In this document: positions 14,825-26,270 of the stretch, in pieces
Numbering within the stretch: position 1 is the stretch's first letter
Layout of the letters: each line of letters opens with the position of its first letter
DNA from: Epinephelus fuscoguttatus
Lineage: Eukaryota; Chordata; Actinopteri; Perciformes; Serranidae
Length of the DNA: 64,000 nucleotides
Direction of reading: 5' to 3'
Assembly: GCF_011397635.1 (NCBI RefSeq)
Contig: NC_064758.1
Span: 18,239,513 to 18,303,512 of the forward strand
Program-made: the position numbers and the translations under genes
The notes under the pieces: generated by a model
The model's input: the letters and a program-made list of their open reading frames with translations, nothing else
Database searches by the model: none
What the model was told of the DNA's origin: nothing

Positions 14825-17800
14825 TGTTGCTATGTTTTAGTGTTCACTGTTGAAACTGGGAGAAAGGGAATAAATCATAGAACTCCCTGTGCTATGTGAG
14901 ATAGCTGTTCATATACAGTGACAATTGCACTCAAACCTACAGTGTAATTAGCTATATCAGAATAAGAAAAAATAATCTGAAGGATACCAGATATTAAAGC
15001 CAAATACCTGTCATGACTAAAGTAGTAATTTGTAACCTAAGTGCCAGAATAAATGTTGCCATTGTACTTTTCTTCAAACCAGGGATGTGTTGTACTTGTA
15101 TTATGTAGAGGATACGTTAAAACTTTAAATTTCTAACAATGCTGTGGTTACCATATGTTATGTTTATGCACAAAAACACTTTGTCATGGCCAAGAAAAGA
15201 TAGGTTTTGGCTTAAAATACCCATGTTTGGTAGCACAAAAGCCTCTGGAAAAGCAACACTGGATTGCTAAAAACATAGGCTGTAAATATAACGGATGTAT
15301 CTCCAGTGATGTCACCAATTGGTTTGTTTTAAAGCCCATTTTTAAGCCTTGAGTTCGGTACTTCTACTGTCGCCATCTTGGTTCTTTGGAGCCAGAAGTG
15401 ACCATATTTGGGTGAGAGGCTGACGCTGTGGAGGAGCGAGGGGTGGATCTGACTGAGAGGCAGAGGACGCTATCTGCAGACAGCCTGTCACTCAAAGCAG
15501 CCTGCCATTAATTATGGGCAATGTAAAGCCTCAGCAAAATGTAAACCAGTGAGTTATATAAAAATTCAGCCCCCTACAGTTGTCATGAAGATGGAAATTA
15601 GCTATAGAGACCAAATAGTTTTTTTTTCCCAGGCTGTAAACATGTTTACTGCTGCTGTAAAGTTGGGCATTTTAATTTGAGTGTCAGTGGGGACTGACTG
15701 GATTCCAGAGCCAGCTTCAAGTGGCCATTTAAAGAACTGCAGTTTTTGGTACTACTGTGTTGGCTTCATTTTTCAGCTCCCTAGATACCACTTGCTAAAA
15801 ACACCAAAGTCGAACTTTTTTGAAACATCAGTTTTCAGTAGATGCACCCAAAATTCTGTGACACTTTGTTAGTATGCAGGTTGCATTAACACTGGCCATA
15901 ATCACTAGGAAAAAAGAATATCTTACAAGATAAGCTGTTACTTACAGTTTTCAGGTGATTTGCCAAGGTCATTGCCAGTTTCCTATGGAGTTTCTGCCAC
16001 TCAACTTTTCGGGGGTCATTTTCGCAAAATGTTTAAACTATTCCAGATGCTTGACTTTTTCGACATCTTGCTAGCATATCTGTAAGCCTGTCACGTGTGG
16101 TCAAACTGTCGCAGTTTCAGTGGTGCTGGATTGCTGGTGACTGATGTTAGATGAGAGCGAGTCAGAGTCATAAAACTATCAGTAAATGTCCTTGTCTGAG
16201 AATAATTTGTAACAAATAATACTGATGCATAATAAGTAATGTTGGATAAGTATTAATTTATGGACTATTTGGGATTTAAAAAATGGAGCATTTGAATATT
16301 GATTTAGACATTGATTACAATGGCAACAATCGAACCTTTGAAGCATTTGCCAGCCCTGGTGGACAGATGTATAGTAATACTCGAGTCTTATCAACAAGGA
16401 AGGCAGTGGAGTGCCTCACATGAGCATCATTAACATCAGATAAAATCTGTATTAGAGTGCAGTAACATAATGCATTAAGACACAATGGTGAAAAGTGAAA
16501 GCTAACATTAATCACTCATCAAGTAGATTGCATTGCCAGTGGTAATCGATAGGTTTTACTAAATGTCAGCCAAGTATCTTATCAGTTAGTTGGTGGCGTG
16601 GGGTATTATTTGTTCTGCGGTCTGTCAGGCAGCGGCAGTAATGGAGACAGTAAATAGATGATAGAGCTCTTATTACTGTGTTTCAAATTTAGAATCACAG
16701 ATTACAAGAGGTTAGATCGAGTGCCCGATAGACTCGGGTTTGGTACTTGGGCTGTGTTGTGTTGGTCTAATTTATTTGCAAGTAAGAGTAAAATGGGTCA
16801 GCTTGTGGCTTAGTCGTTAGCACTGTCACCTCAAACCAAGGTCTTAGGGATGAATCTGACCGAGCTGACTAGATCATGTCTGTAAAGTTTGCCATGTCTC
16901 CATGAAAATCTAAGTGGCCAGTGACTGTAAATGTTGTATCAGGTCTATGTGTGATAGACTGGTGACCTGTCCTGTGAGTGCCTTGCCTCTCACCCAAAGC
17001 ATGCTGGGACACCTTGCACATGCTCTGCGTAGTATAAGCAAGTGTAGAAAATTACTGGATTATATTGTGTTACTTAATAGAAACAACATTATGGTAAATA
17101 TATGCACATAATGGTACATCTGGGTTTACAGTACAACTGTATCAGAGCTTTTACTAAGACTCCTTCAAAATACCTGCTGCATTCCTTCCCTGGTGTGAAT
17201 ACTATGCATCTTACTGCCAGCATACAAGTTGAGTCATAAAGGCTCATTGGGTTGAATCATGAAGGTTTATATATACTCCTTACCAGACATCTTCCCCACT
17301 ATCGCATCAAACTATGTACTTGTATATGTGCCCTTTGTGAGTTACTGTATGTGCTGTATAAATGATATTACTTTTGCAAATCCAGTTTTGCATACTTCAT
17401 TACCATGGGAACATGAGGCAGTGCAATGGGGTTTGTACTGAAACAACAAAAGACAAAAAAGACTAAACAAACAAAAAAAAAAACTAATGCCTACCAATTG
17501 ACAGTGTCGCACATGTGGTAAAGTTTTGTCAAAGAAATATGATTTCTCTATTTTATATTCCTCTGAACATTTTAACATGTCATCAGAACAATAACAAACG
17601 TATTCAGGCACTTCTCTAACATCACCAAGTCCTGATGTCTCTTCTAGTCTTGATGCTAAATCTGTTTTCAGTGCATATTGAGGGCAGTTCATCTTGCACG
17701 AGGTTATCTTTTGTCATCACCAAACTAATAACTGATCACCACTCAAGATAAAAGGACTGTGGTTTTACAGAACATGACTTAATGGTGTCATGATTGAGTT

Positions 17801-18476
17801 TAAACTATATTTATTGACCTTGTGTTCAACTTACTATTTGTGGAAGTGCCTCTTTAAATGGCAAAGCACTTGTTTAATGACGTTGAGCATGTTGAGTCAT
17901 TTAAGTCATTAAACAGACTGTATATCTCTGTCAACAGCTGCAGGTGGGTCACCCTGCCTTGAGCTGCTATACCCTTTAAATTGTTTTAGTATGTCTGTTA
18001 GAAAATATTATTGTTAGAAAATATTACACCTTTGTTTTAAGCATGAGTAGCCTATATCCCAGATCTACTGGACCCTGAGGCTGTTAGGTAGGTCACATAG
18101 TTGAAAAACTGCAGCCAGGTCAGAGGAAAGAGAGAATTAGGCTTCAACATGCACAACTAAAGCTCAAGTCACTCACCTCTGGCCGACATCCACCCTGGGT
18201 CAGCAGCCACTGTAAGCAGGCCAGGTTGCCGGTGGCGGCTGCGTCATGCGCCGGGCTGGCCCCGTTGTTAGCCAGACAGTTACCCGGCAGCCCTGCCTCC
18301 TCCACCAGGAACCGCAGGCAGGTTAGTTTCCCGGCCCGGGCTGCGTGGTGGACCGGGGAAGCCCCCAGCACATCCTTGACCTCGCTGGTGAGCGTTTTCT
18401 GCGCTAATTGCACTTTGAGAGTCTGCACGTCCCCCTGCCTCGCGGCCAGCAGCGTCCTGTCCCCCTCCACCACCAT
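1566..18476 (-). CDS. espn: espn, espin N-terminal ankyrin-repeat region (partial gene, exons 1-5)
   Basis: Espin is an actin-bundling protein of hair-cell stereocilia and microvilli; its N-terminal ankyrin repeats are known to bind class III myosins. Five minus-strand coding exons join in frame: 18177-18476, 14276-14469, 3098-3284, 2657-2839 and 1566-1697, giving 332 residues, all with GT-AG borders and matching phases. Nearly every segment has an ankyrin signature (for example [10 protein letters not shown] at residues 41-50, [16 protein letters not shown] in exon 3, [14 protein letters not shown] in exon 4), and the order and wording match mammalian espin, whose ankyrin region is about the same length. 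The proline-rich, WH2 and C-terminal actin-bundling parts must lie to the left of base 1, so the gene is cut by the window edge, not broken. The start is the only ATG opening the conserved N-terminus and has G at -3 and +4. It is divergent from the hes2 pair. Confidence 0.96.
2657..2839 (-). CDS. espn: espn coding exon 4
   Basis: 183 bp (61 codons, phase 0 at both ends), acceptor TTACTTCAG, donor GTGTGT. It encodes the nearly invariant espin ankyrin segments [20 protein letters not shown] and [16 protein letters not shown]. The ATG at its first codon is internal, not a start. Confidence 0.95.
3098..3284 (-). CDS. espn: espn coding exon 3
   Basis: 187 bp, acceptor CCCCTACAG, donor GTACGT. After completing the split Asn codon it reads [20 protein letters not shown], then a second repeat with [15 protein letters not shown], ending VIVWL in phase 0. 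About 11 kb of intron separates it from exon 2. Confidence 0.95.
8150..9030. repeat. Dispersed teleost repeat, composite
   Basis: It contains two diverged copies of one module: 8220-8320 and 8410-8500 both read 'GATCAAA-TTAAAACTAGGCA-TG-TGAT', and the same module appears in the opposite orientation at 58800-58910 and 59000-59100. The tail (8760-9030), with its 'CGCCATCTTGG' ending, is a phrase I know from non-autonomous repeats in fish. No coding capacity. The class (probably a non-autonomous DNA element) is inferred. Confidence 0.6.
10045..10300. repeat. Dispersed repeat, family shared with 39030-39370
   Basis: It shares a long stretch with 39030-39370: GGAAGTAGT-TAAAGAG, then GACTGGTGTTTGTGTC, AACCAAGTGAACTT and TTTACTTGCC in the same order. 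Two diverged copies of one interspersed repeat, no coding capacity. Confidence 0.7.
12620..12915. repeat. Dispersed teleost repeat
   Basis: The sequence from GGGGAACTTTGCCCATTTTC to GGCAATGTTTCCCTTTAA resembles a repeat seen widely in teleost genomes. The short open frames inside it are not genes. A related start occurs at about 7947. Confidence 0.5.
14276..14469 (-). CDS. espn: espn coding exon 2
   Basis: 194 bp between an AG acceptor (TTGACAG) and a GTAAGA donor. It begins [16 protein letters not shown] and continues through [24 protein letters not shown], two ankyrin repeats. It ends in phase 2 (AA), which is completed by T from exon 3 to give Asn. Confidence 0.95.
14781..14823. repeat. 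(TTA)n microsatellite
   Basis: About 14 uninterrupted TTA units. Confidence 0.95.
15285..15790. repeat. Dispersed non-coding teleost repeat
   Basis: The wording GGATGTATCTCCAGTGATGT, then CGCCATCTTGG and CCAGAAGTGACCATATTTGG, is a pattern I recognise from a non-autonomous interspersed repeat in fish. No coding frame. The exact ends are uncertain. Confidence 0.5.
16797..17010 (+). repeat. Decayed tRNA-like (SINE-type) teleost repeat
   Basis: The start TGGCTTAGTCGTTAGCACTG resembles a tRNA A box with the usual 'gtggctcagtggttagcac' head, and the end GACTGGTGACCTGTCC with CCTTGCCTCTCACCCAAAGC matches the usual tail of this abundant fish repeat. The copy has many substitutions and internal deletions, so it is old. 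Confidence 0.65.
18177..18476 (-). CDS. espn: espn coding exon 1 (residues 1-100)
   Basis: The ATG is at 18476-18474 and the exon ends at a GTGAGT donor (18176-18171), phase 0. It encodes the first ankyrin repeats, including [10 protein letters not shown] (41-50), FLVEEAGLP (56-64) and a repeat starting [10 protein letters not shown] (71-80), then ends at GGCRPE. It is strongly GC-rich compared with the surrounding AT-rich DNA. Confidence 0.95.
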
Positions 18477-20016
18477 CGCTGCTGCTGCAGATTGGACGAC
18501 TCCTTCCTTGTGGTTGCCTGCGTTGAGCCCGATCGGTTCACCGTGCTAATGGGGTCAGCATTGTATTTACAAAGCTTCAGATCATCTCAGTCACCCGGTT
18601 AGTCTTGTGGGGAAACTCAGTTATCGCTCCACATCCTCCCAGAGCCAAAGGGTCAGAAGCAAGATCCGTTTCCGACCATACACATTTTAATATGCGACAC
18701 CTCTCTACATATTGAAACAAAACTCAGTCCATTATTATCTATCTGAATTATAAACTAACCTGCTTTTATGTTTTGCCCGACGGTGTGGCTCAGTTATCCG
18801 CTTCTCCTCTCCCTGACGCCCGCAGGATGCTGAACACCTGCTGCATAAGTTTAGTTCATGTGTCCCAGTGAACTATCTTTTGTTGAATATGTTTATGGGC
18901 CCTGTGTATCATGTGCCTCAGAGAATATTCCGCCGTGTTTTTCTTCCTATAGCAGATGGCGACATGGGACTCAGCGCCTGTTAAATAATCCATCAAGGGG
19001 AGGATCGCTGAGCCTGTTACAGGTTGTTGCTTTCTGGAAATCGGCTCAGAAGTTAAAGGGGCAGTACGAACAGGCTACTTAAAACTCTGTGCAGGCTTTA
19101 TGTCCCCATAGAGAAAGTTATACAACTGTGGTGGTGGGTGTCAGTCAAGTATAGACCCAGGGCTAAACTCTAATTCAGCAATGGGCTTTTTGAACACACG
19201 CCCAGTCTTGTTTGCATGCGGCCTGATCGGCATTAATTTTACATACGGCAGTGAAATCAGCATCACTGTACACCCACGGTTTGTACACAGGAGAGGTCCA
19301 TCTGGTGGCCTCTCTGTAAAACTGAGCTCAGTAGTTAGGAATTATAGCCCCCAGTATTTGTCAAATATTTGTACCCCTACAGGGGATACGTGAGATTTTT
19401 TAGATTTACTTTTAGTCATGCACAACTTCTTAGATAATTAATAGATGAAATAAAATAAATAATTATATTTGTAAATTCTAAATAATTGTAATTGCAATTT
19501 ATCAAAAAGACACAGTTCAACTACAGTGTCGTCTCACTATTATTGCATTATGACAAACATTGTGATTTATTTATGATTTGAAATATAGCATTTTAGTGTT
19601 TTTTATGTTGTTGTTGTTGTTCAGTAAATCAGACACTGATGGCGCAGCGCTGTATTGTACCTCTTGTTAAAGGCATTTTTTCTACCAAAAAGGTTTGGCA
19701 CTGGGCAGAAAGTATGTGGCTGAAAAAATATTTTATAGAGGATACGGAAAAAAAGTTTGAGAACCGGTGGCCTATTAAAAGTTCTGTGTCTGTAACAGTT
19801 TGATCAACACATTAACCTCTTGCTTAACTGTCGATAAAATCAGCATTTGGTGCATTTGTAGCTGTGATATAAAAACAAATACTACTGAGTATGTAGCCTG
19901 TATCACAATATAATACGTCTGCTCCCACTACAAGTAAGTGTGTGTTTTGCAAAATTATATATGGCTGTGTGGTCAGAGAAACTAATCTTTATGTGCAGCA
20001 GAGAAAAGCACAACTG

Positions 20017-20493
20017 CAGTGGTGGAAAGCAATAATTTGCCTGCATTTACTCAAGCACTGTTATTAAGTGTAATTACATACAAGCAAGTACATACACATC
20101 TATTCAATGTAACTGTATAGCCTCGCTATGCTAGAGAAATATTTTTAGTCCATTTTCTGACGTCACTTTGCAGATTTTGATTTTATGTGCAAATATGATC
20201 CAAAGAAATGATGATATTAACCAAAGTGCCTCACAGTGGGCTATATAAATAGAAAGTAGTTCAAATTAGCTTCACCAGCAGGACAGTGCTGATTACGCGT
20301 TATTGGATCCATAACTTTAACTGAATGATATAGTAAAACACTGAATGAGACCGTTTTTATATTGATTACCTTGAGGAACATTTTGTTGTTGACATACTAC
20401 TTTTATTAGAGTAGGAATGCAGGACCGAACTAATGGATATGCACTGTGGTATTCATACTTATTCTTTCGTAAAGGTTCTGCCCTCCACCACAA
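20017..20493. repeat. Foldback repeat with CAGTGGTGGAA-type ends
   Basis: It starts CAGTGGTGGAAAGC and ends GCCCTCCACCAC, roughly inverted ends. The inside keeps phrases of a common fish element (ATTTACTCAAGCACTGT near the start; GGAATGCAGGACC and GCACTGTGGTATTCATACTT near the end). Non-coding and diverged. Confidence 0.65.
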
Positions 20494-21129
20494 GTCAAAG
20501 CCTGCACATCAGTCACCCTCTCAAATAACTCAGCTGAAGACTACAGGTTTTTTCAGTTAAAACTGTTCTCTGCACAGCTGTTTTCCCCACTTGCAACTGT
20601 TCATAAATGCATACTGTAATGCATACATTATGATATTAGTGTGGTCTGACATTGTCTCGAATCATGAAGTTTTATTATAAAGTAGGGTGGCTATAGTAAA
20701 CACTCATATTTTCATGAACCTGACGTTGTGATGAACTGTAATACTTTAAATCACCAAACGGTGGCAGGATGGCTTCATATTCACCAAGGTGAAGCTGCAC
20801 CTGCTGAAGTGTTCAGGTGACAAGTCATTGTGTGTGGACTTCTCTAAATCACTTGCTGTCACACACGTTATAACAGTCATATCCTAATAACGACTAATAA
20901 TAAAGAAGCAACCTGCTCTTTTATTAAAACACTGGACTAATTATAATGTTTTGAAGCCTTCTTTTTAAACATTGTGTAAATTGGAGGGATTTATAAATAT
21001 AAGCGAGTATATCTTGCTCGTGTTCAGTCTTGTTTATAGGTTCATATCTGTTTGAAATGTTATATTTTCCCGGCTTGATTTTGGAGCTAACATCCTAATA
21101 ATAAGAGAACTTGCAGCCTCACACAGTGT

Positions 21130-21390
21130 CCTGTAGTACTTTCCGCCTCTTCACTGTCAGATTGATTTTTGCGTCTCAGCGGCCTCTGCTTGATGTGGGT
21201 GGGTTTGCTGCGGAGTAGGGGGGTGAGGGGGTTTTGGGACCAGTCTCGTGCTCGGCGCGTGCCTCTCCAGACCATCTGTTGCACCGGTCCAACTGTCATA
21301 GACACCACGCGCCGATCTGGGGGAGGAGAGGGGAAATTCCCACGAGTGGTCTGACTAATGGGACAATTCCCTGAGGAAATGGACAATAAT
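21130..21390. promoter_or_regulatory. GC-rich candidate Notch/HES-type regulatory block
   Basis: In AT-rich surroundings this block packs GGCGCGTGCC (21254-21263), CATCTG E-box (about 21275), CACGCGCC (21306-21313), TTCCCACG (21337-21344, reverse complement of the RBPJ consensus CGTGGGAA) and an overlapping N-box CACGAG (21341-21346). HES proteins bind CACGCG and CACGAG sites, and RBPJ mediates Notch input. The sites are visible; function is inferred. Confidence 0.4.
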
Positions 21391-21811
21391 AACTCCCTAA
21401 CACGATCTGGGAATACACTATGTGAGTGCCATTATATCTGAACATGCGGGAATGGTAGGCGTACTTCTTATTGAATATATAATAAATGTATAGACCTATA
21501 TTATATGTCCCTATTTTAACAATAACATAATATACAATATTGTCTTTTTGAGGGTATATTTATTAATATAAGACTATTTATTTGCCATTTTGGTAAATAA
21601 GTCCAAGACCTAAAACACAGAACACGCCTTTGGTGCAGCTGCAGCTCTATAATTAAGGGATTTAATCATGTGTAGGTGATCTGGAGTCTGTTCCCAGGCC
21701 TCCTTAAAGACGCTCCCACAACTTGAAGCAAAGAGAGGTTAAATCCCTATTGAAGTGGAGAGGGCCAGCCAACGGTTTTCCCTTCAAAGCCTGGGAAAGC
21801 TGGGATATTTC

Positions 21812-21870
21812 TTGCACGCGTCAGACGTGAGACAGTTATTCAAATTGGGCTTAATTATTCAGCGCGTGGG
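21812..21870. promoter_or_regulatory. Two CACGCG/CGCGTG sites flanking a TAATTA motif
   Basis: CACGCG at 21815-21820 and CGCGTG at 21863-21868, with TTAATTATTC between. Possible HES-class sites beside a homeodomain-type core. Candidate only. Confidence 0.3.
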
Positions 21871-22225
21871 CCCCATCTATTGTATGGTCACATCTGCTGC
21901 TGCGCGGGAACATTCAAATTGGGACATTTTCTACTCGGGTCCATGCTGTTTATAACCTAACCCACTGTCTATTAGCAACGGCAAATAACCCCTAAACATA
22001 GGCCTATTCAAACAGTGTATCTAGAGAAAACCACCAAATTCACCGATAGGCTGCAAGTTCATATACGGCCCAAATTTGAGCATTAAAACTGTTAGTGTGT
22101 CAGTCACAGATAATTCAAAAAATCTTTCAGAGCCCACCCAGAACCATCTTTATGACGCAAGTCTCGATAACAACCCTCAAAAAATTAATTAGAATTTGAA
22201 TTTTTAGACCTTTATACCCTTTAGA

Positions 22226-22266
22226 ACTAATAATGATAATAATAAAAATAATAATAATAATTATAA
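22226..22266. repeat. AT-rich (TAA)n-like microsatellite
   Basis: Imperfect TAATAATGATAATAATAA tract. Confidence 0.8.
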
Positions 22267-22393
22267 TGTTGTGTTACCAGTCAGACATCATATATTTAAA
22301 ACCACCCGTAAAAAAAGATTGTAAAAATTATAGTAGAAGTACCCTCTTACATTGAGCAGCTCCTCGCGCCCGTCTGCAACGGCCCAGCTGGTT

Positions 22394-22445
22394 GGCGCGT
22401 GCCCTACAGTAATTGCTTTCGCATGAGTAAACCTGGGCGCGTGCA
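22394..22445. promoter_or_regulatory. Paired GGCGCGTGC motifs
   Basis: GGCGCGTGCC at 22394-22403 and GGCGCGTGCA at 22436-22445, in a small GC-rich island. The same 9-mer recurs near both hes2 genes. Possible HES/HEY class-C sites. Confidence 0.35.
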
Positions 22446-25400
22446 GGGAGGATGCCTTCAGTCCATGTTTAACCGTACAGAGAGTCTTTACCAATGAATG
22501 ATATAAAATACTAATAGTATTAATGAATCGGCTGCATATTTACTTAATATAAAATAAAGAATAAAACCACAGAATCGTTCACCATAATCAATAACAAGAG
22601 GTGTACACATGGTTTATATAAAAAGGGAGACCAGACAAAATAAACTTTATTGAGCAGCTGAAAGAAGACCAACACACACAAAGAGAGAAAATGCTTTATT
22701 TATCATTTTAAATCCGCCCATCCTCAAACTAGGCTGCATTTTTTCCATCTTTCCCTTAACCTTTCCTGCAGTTTTTTTGGATTGGCATAGCGAGAACTGG
22801 AATTAATTCACAAATTTAGGGGACCAGGCAAACACCTTAAGATCTTACACCTAATCTTATAATAAATGGAATACATTAGATATTTAAATTTGGAACAATT
22901 TTGTGATTAAATGAACCTTGCAGCTGTATTGTATAACACTTGTTATAGGCCAGTGTCTGTGTAACTGAGTTCACCTTTCCATATACAATTATTTTACATA
23001 TATTGAAGTGATTTAGATTCCCCTTTTCCCCCATATTAATCCCAACAAATGTCTACAAGTATCAGTTTCTGGCTATTTCAGACCATAAACAAGTAAAGGA
23101 ATTTTTATGTTGTCTATTCTATGATATTCCTTGCTGAACTTTTTAGGCAAATAAACGTCTTTTAATAATTGCAGCCAAGTGTAGATGTTGTGGGAAATAA
23201 AAACAGTTTTCCCTTGTTTTTAAATGGACATTTTTTTTATATAATTACCGTCCATACTGATGTAGACCTTTATCAAAATACAGCTATGCATTTTCCATAT
23301 AAGCTTTATATTCATGTTAACCTGTCTTTCGTGGTTGTTACCTTTATGATTATCCCTAAAACATTTAGTGCATGCAAATGTCTAGAAATATCTAACAGCA
23401 TTATAACAAAAGCAGTGATAAACATGTTAAATTTCTGAGGTAACAAGGTGAATATCTTGGCAAAGTCTTCTGTCCCCTTGAACTCACCATGCAGGCGTGG
23501 TGTCTCTCCCACAGGGACCCAGTCATCCGTGAGCTGCAGTGAGAATTTCTTGGGTCAGACTTTCTCACACTCAGACTCAATAACCACTGACAGAAACAGG
23601 ACAAGTGATTTGACAAGACAAGCGTTTTAACAATGCAGCGTCCATAGTGAACAGTCCAAAAAGTTTTAGACGAGGGGAGAAGACCCACACTTATTTAACT
23701 GTAGCCTACACCAAATAACTGTATATCACAAAGAGTTAGAACAGCTATGTAAATTTATAACGGAGCAGATTAGATTAATGTCTCACATCATAACATTTAA
23801 TCCAAACACCACAGTCACGTGTTACAGTTACGACACGCTGTAGATGTCATTTTCAACGGACAAATCTTATCATTCAAACTCAGACATCAAACACTGTCAC
23901 AAAATATTTCACCTAAAGCCTAATAAATATTTAACAGCAAATTGAGACAGATGAAGATAAGAGGCTGAGATTCAGGCTAAATCACATTGTTTTTAGATTA
24001 AATTAAGCAGTGACATCTTCAACACACAAACAGATTACCTATAAATATAATATTACGTTCTTGCAATGGAAATAATAATGATAATAACATACCAGGGTGT
24101 GACTTCGTTGTCCCTCTGCTCGTGGTTTAAAGCCCATGCAGCGGTGCGCTGCAGGTCGTTGCTGGTTGAAGGCTGCAGTTGTATTGAGCGCCCTTTTACA
24201 ACACGAGGTTTGGGGCCAAATGACAGGGACGCGTTCTCTCTGTGGGCGGACACCTCGTGCAGGCCACGCCCCCTCCACAGCTCGGTTCATATGTACTCCT
24301 GATCCTGCAGGATCATGCAGCTAGAAAATATACAAAATTTCAAGATTTTAAATTGTACATTATTTGTAAGGCTGTTTTTACGAGCTTGAGTCTTAATGCA
24401 AGACTTATTAGACCAAAAAGCAGAGTGATATAATTGTTGAGGCTAGTTATTTGTTGTTGCCAGGTTTGTCTTCAAATCAAAAAGTAATAAAAGGCTTCAT
24501 TTTTTGTGTGTAAATATTCCAAAGAAACCCAGAAAGGCAGAGACACATCCATTTTATCTGATAGAGCAACAATAAATAGCCTACATTTTAGCACCACCTT
24601 TTTGTTTTTACCCAAATGTGAATCCTTTATTCTTATTTTATCCCTTTGTTACGAGCAGTTGCAGCAGCAAAATTAGTACAGTTTTTAGTAACATAAAAAA
24701 TTCTTCCTTATTATTATTAGACCACTTTGATACTATATGTACATGATACGATATACTTTATATACTATGCTCCCCGTAAATTTGTCTTGGACTCAGGAGC
24801 TGAGCAAGCATTGCTGCCTTATAATAATATATAATCCAGAAGAAATGAAGCATACACAATAAAACATGAAAACAGTAACACATACTATAACAGTATTGAA
24901 CATCAGCCTCATATTTTTATTCTGTATTGTACATTGCTTCAATATACAATATCTTAATCTGAATATATTTCCGTGATTGACCTCCCACTCATAATATCCC
25001 CCTTGGACAGCTCTTAATGGTCCCTGTGTCTTACTTCAAAATAATTCATTGGCGCAGGAAGCCATCTGCTGCCTTTGTTCGCCTGGCTCGTGCTGTTCTC
25101 GTGCCCCTGATATGGCAGCACAATGGATCCCCTTCAATCAGAAATCCAATATTCAAAAAACCCGCCAACAAGCAGCCTGTCCTGCCAGTGCCACGCCTGT
25201 GTAGACAGGGATGCTGTAATAGCCTACCTAATATCCTCGATTATTTAGGGAAAGGTTAAAAAATAAAATAAAATAAGCCATGTTTTTTCAGCTTTTAGTC
25301 TCTCTATTGCAGCCTATCACTCACTCCTGTTTTCTATACAATAGCAGAGTGTTAGACTGCGCACCCTGAGGTGCATGACTGTGTCAGAGCTGGGAACGAC

Positions 25401-26049
25401 TGCTATTGGTGGAGAAGCCTATGCGACGCTATAAGTTTACCTTTGTCAACTTTGCAGAGCAAAACAAATGTGCGCCACCAGATGTGTGTTGCCTTACAGC
25501 TTGGCTTTTGGCTTGGTTTGGTTGGATATTCAAATCCCGTCTGAGCCATCCCTCTGATTTATGCAATGTACAATTATACGCAAAAATGCTTCCCTGACAA
25601 CGACACCACAATCGATCCTGCATGTGCACTGTCATAGACTTCGTTTTCAACAGAGGACAATGGAAATGAATGTAGGCTATTAAATGGCGTCTGAGGAGTT
25701 TTAAAAGCAGAATTAGAGTTTGCGTGACATTTTCAAAAGTTCAGTAGCAACTATTAGACTTTGGTCTAATTTATACTTTAATAACAAATAACCCACAGAG
25801 AGCACAACATTTAAGAAAGTCGTGACATTGTTTAGAAGATAGGAGGCAGCTGAAATAATTTTACATCAATTTCAGTCCTTTTCTAAAGAATTTCTATCCA
25901 GGATTTTTTATACCTTTAATTATCAGGCAGATATACCATATTGATAAGGGGGTCAACATTTCTGCATCATTTGGGCTGCTTGATCGGTGGTGTTTTATTT
26001 AGAGAGCTCTATAATTTATCAGCATCCTTTGTTAACGTCTCATTAGCAC

Positions 26050-26270
26050 ATGGGCTGTAGGGATGCTGCAGCAGACACTGTGACAGAATCAGTGACGTCA
26101 GACGGACTTCGTGCAGGAGAAAACAAGTTTGGGTTTTCATCCCTGTTGCGGCAGATGCTTTATGAAACTAGCGTTGGTTTAGGCGTGGGAAGCTTCGTGG
26201 CAAATTTTGATAGGTCTCCCATTTGCATCCCCAGAGGGAGAAATGGCCGTGTGTCATCAGTGCTTTGACA
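26050..26270. promoter_or_regulatory. Candidate regulatory island with CRE and RBPJ-type sites
   Basis: It contains the full CRE palindrome TGACGTCA (26093-26100) and a perfect RBPJ-type CGTGGGAA (26184-26191), and is GC-rich against its flanks. It happens to be open in one frame for 72 codons, but that frame shows no domain. Non-coding regulatory DNA is the likelier reading. Confidence 0.35.

Larger units (their letters stand above)
14470..18176. other. espn intron 1, about 3.7 kb
   Basis: Contains a TTA microsatellite (14781-14823), a dispersed repeat (15285-15790) and a decayed tRNA-like SINE-type repeat (16797-17010). No exon recognised. Confidence 0.6.

Noticed and set aside
21087-21386. 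99-codon minus-strand frame in the GC-rich island
   Set aside because: No domain; the island is better explained as regulatory DNA. Open frame follows from high GC.
22000-24500. A third, decayed hes2 gene
   Set aside because: Looked for because of the block-B-like words at 21.25 kb; no bHLH, Orange or WRPW remnant in any frame.
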